A stretch of DNA of 7,736 bases from Candidatus Kuenenbacteria bacterium. Lineage in GTDB: Bacteria > Patescibacteriota > Patescibacteriia > UBA2591 > PGYQ01. The notes under the pieces were generated by a model. It saw nothing but the letters and a program-made list of their open reading frames with translations. It had not been told where the DNA came from and did not search any database. Shown here piece by piece: positions 4,722-7,736 of this stretch. The stretch is taken from positions 1-7,736 of the forward strand of contig JACQWZ010000056.1 in NCBI GenBank assembly GCA_016209005.1, written 5' to 3'. The first letter of the stretch is position 1, and each line of letters opens with the position of its first letter. Both the position numbers and the translations under genes were made by a program.

Positions 4722-6202
4722 AATGCTTTTCTAAATAAATCTACATATTTTTCCGCTGGGAGTTCCCAGGAATAAGATTGTTTCATTCCTTTTTCTACTA
4801 AATACTTCCACATTTTTGGATATTTATAATTTTCCAAAGCTCTTGTAATGGCGATTAATAGATCTTCTTTCCAATGCCTTCTAAAAACAAAACCATTTCC
4901 TTGTTTTGTTTGAGGATTAAAATCTGTGATTGTGTCTGAAAGTCCTCCTGTTTCATGAACAATTGGAATAGATCCATAGCGTAAACTTTTTAATTGAGCT
5001 GTGCCACAAGGTTCAAATTTTGAAGGCAATAAAAGCATATCTGAACCAGCGTGAATTTTGCTTTCCATTTTTTCAGAAAATGTTGAATAAAAAGCAATTT
5101 TATGAGGATGTTTTTTTGCGGTTTTTCTTAAAAAATCGCAGAAATTTTTTTCTCCTTCGCCGAGGATTACAAATTGCGCGTTTAAATGGAGGAGATGAAC
5201 CATATTTTCTATAATCAAATTAAATCCTTTTTGTTCGGTTATTCGACTGGTCATTCCAATTAAAGGAATTTGAAAATTTTTTTCCAAACCAGTTTCTTTT
5301 TGGAGAGCCAATTTATTGGCTTTCTTTTCTTCTCTAAAGGTTTTCCAATCATATTTAAAATAAATATTTTTATCAAAAGCCGGATTAAAAATTGTAGAAT
5401 CAATTCCATTAACAATGCCGTATAAATCTCTTTTTTTTGAATTTAAAATTCTTTGCATTCCTTGTCCAAATTGAGAAGTTAAAATTTCTTGGGCGTAACG
5501 CTCGCTAACTGTATTGATAATATCGGAATGTAAAATTCCTCTTTTGGCAAAATTAATATTTTCTAATTTTGGATCATCAAAAAATGGCAGATTATTTTTT
5601 CCATCATCTTTTTGTTCAACAGGAATTTCCCACCAATTTTTTCCCATTTGAAAAACAAGATTATGAATAGTAAAAATAGTGAAAGTTTCTTTAAAAAATG
5701 GATCATTTTTAAATCTTAATTTTTTTTTAAAAAAATAGGGGATTAATCCGATTTGCCAATCATGACACTGAATAATATCCGGTTTAAAATTTATTAATTT
5801 TAATAATTGCAGAGTGGCTAAATCAAAAAGCGCGAAGCGCGCGTTTTCATATTTTGAACCATAAAGTTGTTGGTTTGATTTTTTTATTTGATGTTTCCAA
5901 TAAAAAAATTTTTTATTTCCTATAAAATATACTGGCAATCCTTCTATTAATTCTCCTTTCCATAAATCAATTTTTAAAATATTTTTTTCGTCTATTTTTA
6001 AAGAAAAATCTTTTTGAAAACATTTAAGTTTAAATTTTTTTTCATCTATTATATTTTCATAAAAAGGCGTAATTATAATAACGCTATGTCCCAAACGAAA
6101 TAAAGCCTTTGAAAGAGAGCGCGTCACATCAGCCATTCCTCCGGTCTTAGAAAAAGGATCGACTTCTGAAGAAACAGTAACTATTTTTAATAAGTTTTGC
6201 AT
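4703..6202 (-). CDS. glgA: Glycogen (starch) synthase, GT5 family
   Basis: This GT-B-fold glycosyltransferase transfers glucose from ADP-glucose (or another NDP-glucose) to the growing end of an alpha-1,4-glucan in the cytosol. Its 499 residues fit the family norm of about 480-500. The N-terminal domain carries the sugar-nucleotide motif SKTGGMADV (18-26), CHDWQIGLIP (146-155) and TIHNL (178-182). The C-terminal domain has TVSERYAQEI (231-240), YGIVNGID (261-268), SRITEQKG (319-326), LGEGE (347-351), the catalytic-site SKFEPCGTAQ (394-403) and ETGGLSDT (417-424). It ends with the family SYSWE (476-480). It starts at ATG 6202, 9 nt after the upstream cysteine-rich gene, so the two are probably co-transcribed. 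No glgB, glgC or glgP gene is in the window. The last codons fall in a tandem duplication. Confidence 0.95.
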   Translation of the reverse strand: MQNLLKIVTVSSEVDPFSKTGGMADVTRSLSKALFRLGHSVIIITPFYENIIDEKKFKLKCFQKDFSLKIDEKNILKIDLWKGELIEGLPVYFIGNKKFFYWKHQIKKSNQQLYGSKYENARFALFDLATLQLLKLINFKPDIIQCHDWQIGLIPYFFKKKLRFKNDPFFKETFTIFTIHNLVFQMGKNWWEIPVEQKDDGKNNLPFFDDPKLENINFAKRGILHSDIINTVSERYAQEILTSQFGQGMQRILNSKKRDLYGIVNGIDSTIFNPAFDKNIYFKYDWKTFREEKKANKLALQKETGLEKNFQIPLIGMTSRITEQKGFNLIIENMVHLLHLNAQFVILGEGEKNFCDFLRKTAKKHPHKIAFYSTFSEKMESKIHAGSDMLLLPSKFEPCGTAQLKSLRYGSIPIVHETGGLSDTITDFNPQTKQGNGFVFRRHWKEDLLIAITRALENYKYPKMWKYLVEKGMKQSYSWELPAEKYVDLFRKALKKSNQ

Positions 6203-6211
6203 ATTTTAATT

Positions 6212-6625
6212 TTAAAAATCTATACAGTTATAACAATAATAATTTTCGCCTTGCATAGAATATCCGTCTTCGCCAAGGTTAATAATTGAATTGCACTTGG
6301 AACATCTTGTCGGTTTATATTTTGGCGGGTTTTTTAATTTTTCAAAATTGTATTCATTAGTGCCATAATACACATACATTTCCGTTTCAAAATCTTCTTT
6401 GCATTTTGAACAAGTTTTCCAATTTCCAGAATGGCCTTCATTAAAATGACAGGCGCATAATGTATAACGGTTATGATTTCGAAAACAACTATTTTTCGCA
6501 TACGAAAATAAAACATATTTACCCTCATCATCGCAAATCCATTGATTGCAACATTCTGTTTTTGTTAATTTGGTTGTTTTACCGCACAACCCGCATCTCG
6601 GAACATTTTTGATTTCTTTTTTCAT
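6212..6625 (-). CDS. Cysteine-rich zinc-ribbon-like protein of unknown function (137 aa)
   Basis: I do not recognise a named family. The protein has 14 cysteines arranged as likely metal-binding pairs: C11-x2-C14, C25-C26 with C31, C47, C57-x-C59-H60, H65, C72-x2-C75, C108-x2-C111 and C131-x2-C134. The final four cysteines (CSKC, then CYNC) form a clear zinc ribbon. The first part (CGLCGK, then CCNQWICDD) looks like a second treble-clef or ribbon. The centre has an aromatic, well-formed block, METEMYVYYGTNEYNFEK-like, at about 79-96. No membrane segment or signal peptide is seen. The start is ATG 6625. It lies 70 nt downstream of the RNA-ligase-like gene and 9 nt before glgA, suggesting one operon. 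Protein or nucleic-acid binding is a plausible but unproven role. Confidence 0.85.
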   Translation of the reverse strand: MKKEIKNVPRCGLCGKTTKLTKTECCNQWICDDEGKYVLFSYAKNSCFRNHNRYTLCACHFNEGHSGNWKTCSKCKEDFETEMYVYYGTNEYNFEKLKNPPKYKPTRCSKCNSIINLGEDGYSMQGENYYCYNCIDF

Positions 6626-6695
6626 AAAAATAAAAAAATAAAAATAAAAATAAAAAATTAAATAAAGATTATTTTTTAATTAGAATTATTAATTT
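6626..6695. repeat. A-rich microsatellite between the ligase-like and cysteine-rich genes
   Basis: Bases 6626-6656 are runs of four to seven A separated by single T (units close to AAAAAT). AT-only sequence continues to the end of the ligase-like gene. On the transcribed minus strand this is a T-rich leader before ATG 6625, with no Shine-Dalgarno. It might slow or end transcription, but no stem precedes the T-runs. Confidence 0.5.
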
Positions 6696-7331
6696 TTATT
6701 CTTTATGCGTTTTGGCGTTTGGATTATCAATAAAATACCAATCAAACATATTCCTGCGCAGTTTAGCCATTTTAGTTCCATCTAAATTATAAAATACCAA
6801 TCCCTCCGCTTTTATTTCTGGCAACTTTAATCGTTGATTAAATAAACTTGGCAAATTTTTAAACCATTCTGAAATAGTGTTAAAATCTTTTGGATATTTG
6901 TTTTGCGTCCATGTTTTCCAAAAACAATGTTGTCGCAAATATTCAAAAGGAACAAATAAATGTCCTTGCATTTGATGACGATTTGTGTTAAAAACTTCTC
7001 CGATTAATTCGCCATAACAATAACCATCTTTAAAATTTTTTAACCATCCTTTTTGAATCGTTTTGGCTATTCCTTCAAGGCAAGCGCCTTCCCATTTTGT
7101 TTGTTCTTTAATTTCAAAAATAAATTTTTCAGTGGCGCGGTTATAAACATTCTCTATTTTACCATTCTTAATATGAATACAAATAGAAGTTCCGTCGATT
7201 TTGTCAGTTGCAAAAGTGATTTCTTCAAAAACCCATTTATATTCAGGATCAATTTCCGGAGTAACTAAATATTTTTCATTAATAGTTTTACGAATAAAAG
7301 GGGAATGAATTTTAGGAAAATCTTGCGCCAT
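6696..7331 (-). CDS. RNA-ligase-like nucleotidyltransferase (about 211 aa)
   Basis: This looks like an enzyme of the covalent nucleotidyltransferase superfamily (RNA ligases, DNA ligases, capping enzymes), closest in layout to stand-alone RNA ligase domains. Numbering from ATG 7331, motif I is K44-I-D-G47 (TDKIDGTSI), the lysine that would take AMP. YNR (63-65) fits motif Ia. GYCYGELIGEVF (104-115) fits motif III, EGLVFYN (176-182) motif IV, and K187-M-A-K190-LRR motif V. It is short, with no extra C-terminal domain. The open frame extends to a TTG at 7344-7346 (216 aa). I prefer ATG 7331 because it begins just before the conserved-looking FPKIHSPFIRK. It lies 79 nt downstream of tRNA-Ile on the same strand and upstream of the cysteine-rich gene and glgA. 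It could seal or repair RNA; the substrate is unknown. Confidence 0.85.
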   Translation of the reverse strand: MAQDFPKIHSPFIRKTINEKYLVTPEIDPEYKWVFEEITFATDKIDGTSICIHIKNGKIENVYNRATEKFIFEIKEQTKWEGACLEGIAKTIQKGWLKNFKDGYCYGELIGEVFNTNRHQMQGHLFVPFEYLRQHCFWKTWTQNKYPKDFNTISEWFKNLPSLFNQRLKLPEIKAEGLVFYNLDGTKMAKLRRNMFDWYFIDNPNAKTHKE

Positions 7332-7353
7332 AAACAAAATTTGCAAAGCAAAT

Positions 7354-7408
7354 TTTTAATTTTTAACTTTAATTTTACACTTTAAACTTTAAACTTTAAA
7401 CTTTTTAT
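7354..7408. repeat. Heptanucleotide array between tRNA-Ile and the ligase-like gene
   Basis: On the plus strand the units read TTTTAAT, TTTTAAC, a 6-base TTTAAT, TTTACAC, three perfect TTTAAAC and TTTTTAT. The same unit types, also with one 6-base member just before TTTACAC, occur at 3131-3185. The array fills most of the 79-bp gap between the tRNA 3' end and the ligase-like start codon. Confidence 0.8.
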
Positions 7409-7410
7409 AG

Positions 7411-7483
7411 TGGGCGCGCATGGACTCGAACCATGGACCTTTTCCTTATCAGAGAAACGCTCTACCAACTGAGCTACGCGCCC
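7411..7483 (-). tRNA. tRNA-Ile, anticodon GAT, no encoded CCA
   Basis: On the minus strand the cloverleaf is complete. It has acceptor GGGCGCG/CGCGCCC with discriminator A, D-stem GCTC/GAGC, and anticodon arm TTTCT-CTGATAA-GGAAA with anticodon GAT (plus-strand 7448-7450). The T-arm carries GGTTCGAGTCC. It reads AUC and AUU. The bases after the discriminator are CTA rather than CCA, so CCA must be added by an enzyme, unlike the tRNA-Arg in this window. The U31-G39 wobble at the base of the anticodon loop is a minor oddity. Confidence 0.95.
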
Positions 7484-7500
7484 CAAAACGAATGCAGTTA

Positions 7501-7528
7501 AGAATTATGAATGTAGAATTATGAATAA
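7501..7528. repeat. 14-bp (2 x 7) tandem duplication beside the insertion sequence
   Basis: AGAATTATGAATGT (7501-7514) is followed by AGAATTATGAATAA (7515-7528), two copies of a 14-bp unit that ends 1 bp before the apparent insertion-sequence terminus. It fits the 7-bp periodicity of the other spacers. Confidence 0.7.
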
Positions 7529-7529
7529 T

Positions 7530-7736
7530 CAGGACTTACGCACATTAATAAAATAAGGTAAAATATAGATAGTAAACTTATCATAGAAAGGGTGTAAAAG
7601 TCTATATCAAGCTTTATAAACAAAGAGCTTTATTGTCACTATTTAATTAGCAATCAGAATAATAATTGTTCGACGGTTGGATTAGCCAATATACTTGTAG
7701 ATGGTCCAAGTCATGATGCTTATACTCGCTGGCTTA
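7530..7736 (+). mobile_element. Left end of an insertion sequence (IS701/IS4-like), cut by window edge
   Basis: The sequence from 7530 begins CAGGACTTACGCAC, a terminus type that I associate with IS4/IS701-group elements in other bacteria. It is followed, about 70 bp later, by an open frame resembling a transposase N-terminus. GAAAGGG at 7586-7592 could be its ribosome site. The right end and target duplication lie outside the window. Orientation places the element 46 bp upstream of the 5' end of tRNA-Ile. Confidence 0.6.
7598..7736 (+). CDS. Transposase N-terminus (partial; no standard start codon)
   Basis: From 7598 the frame is open to the window edge and encodes SFINKELYCHYLISNQ, then STVGLANILVDGPSHDAYTRWL split across about 45 residues. 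The ELYCxYLIS...SHDxxTRxL layout matches the helical N-terminus of DDE transposases in the IS701/IS4 group. An in-frame TAA at 7595-7597 follows a GTG at 7592, and no ATG, GTG or TTG occurs in frame before the conserved part. Either the start is a rare codon such as ATA 7604, or a point mutation has disabled the gene. Confidence 0.6.

Noticed and set aside
5020..5214. 64-codon plus-strand frame inside glgA
   Set aside because: Antisense to conserved GT5 sequence, with phenylalanine-rich low-complexity translation; a shadow.
6334..6531. 65-codon minus-strand frame overlapping the cysteine-rich gene in another frame
   Set aside because: The overlapping frame has the ordered cysteine pattern of a real protein; this one does not.
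7053..7268. 71-codon plus-strand frame inside the ligase-like gene
   Set aside because: Antisense to motifs I and III of the nucleotidyltransferase; a shadow.
7344..7346. TTG start for the ligase-like gene
   Set aside because: It adds only five residues (MQILF) with no ribosome site; ATG 7331 immediately precedes the conserved-looking region.

Overview
The window is AT-rich (roughly 30% GC by eye) and looks like a small bacterial genome of the Patescibacteria / Candidate Phyla Radiation type, probably Parcubacteria-like. The basis is the short, streamlined genes with almost no Shine-Dalgarno sequences, the A/T-rich codon use, and repeat-rich intergenic spacers carrying palindromes and heptanucleotide tandem arrays. 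This placement is an inference; no marker in the window proves it. All complete genes use TAA stops, and nothing requires a recoded genetic code.

Layout, plus strand: the 3' end of an unidentified gene (2-112); a probable decayed gene remnant (about 115-249); a repeat-rich spacer; tyrS, a type-2-like tyrosyl-tRNA synthetase (495-1757); an inverted-repeat element (1778-1944); a two-helix membrane protein of unknown function (2062-2547); tRNA-Arg with anticodon GCG (2717-2791); a 400-bp gene-free spacer built of inverted repeats and heptads; and a short PilB/GspE-type ATPase (3194-4366).

A convergent spacer (4367-4702) holds dispersed repeats and a 17-bp perfect palindrome that probably terminates transcription from both sides.

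Minus strand, in transcription order from the right: tRNA-Ile(GAU) (7483-7411), an RNA-ligase-like nucleotidyltransferase (start 7331), a 14-cysteine zinc-ribbon-like protein (start 6625) and glycogen synthase glgA (start 6202). The last two genes are only 9 nt apart, so they are probably one transcription unit. The right edge of the window (from about 7530) enters an insertion sequence whose transposase N-terminus (IS701/IS4-like) lacks a normal start codon.

Functionally the window mixes translation (tyrS, two tRNAs), carbon storage (glgA), the type IV pilus or competence machinery (PilB-like), and an unusual pairing of an RNA-ligase-fold enzyme with a cysteine-rich protein. The most distinctive structural feature is that nearly every spacer carries 7-bp-periodic tandem repeats of different sequence, often directly against a gene boundary.
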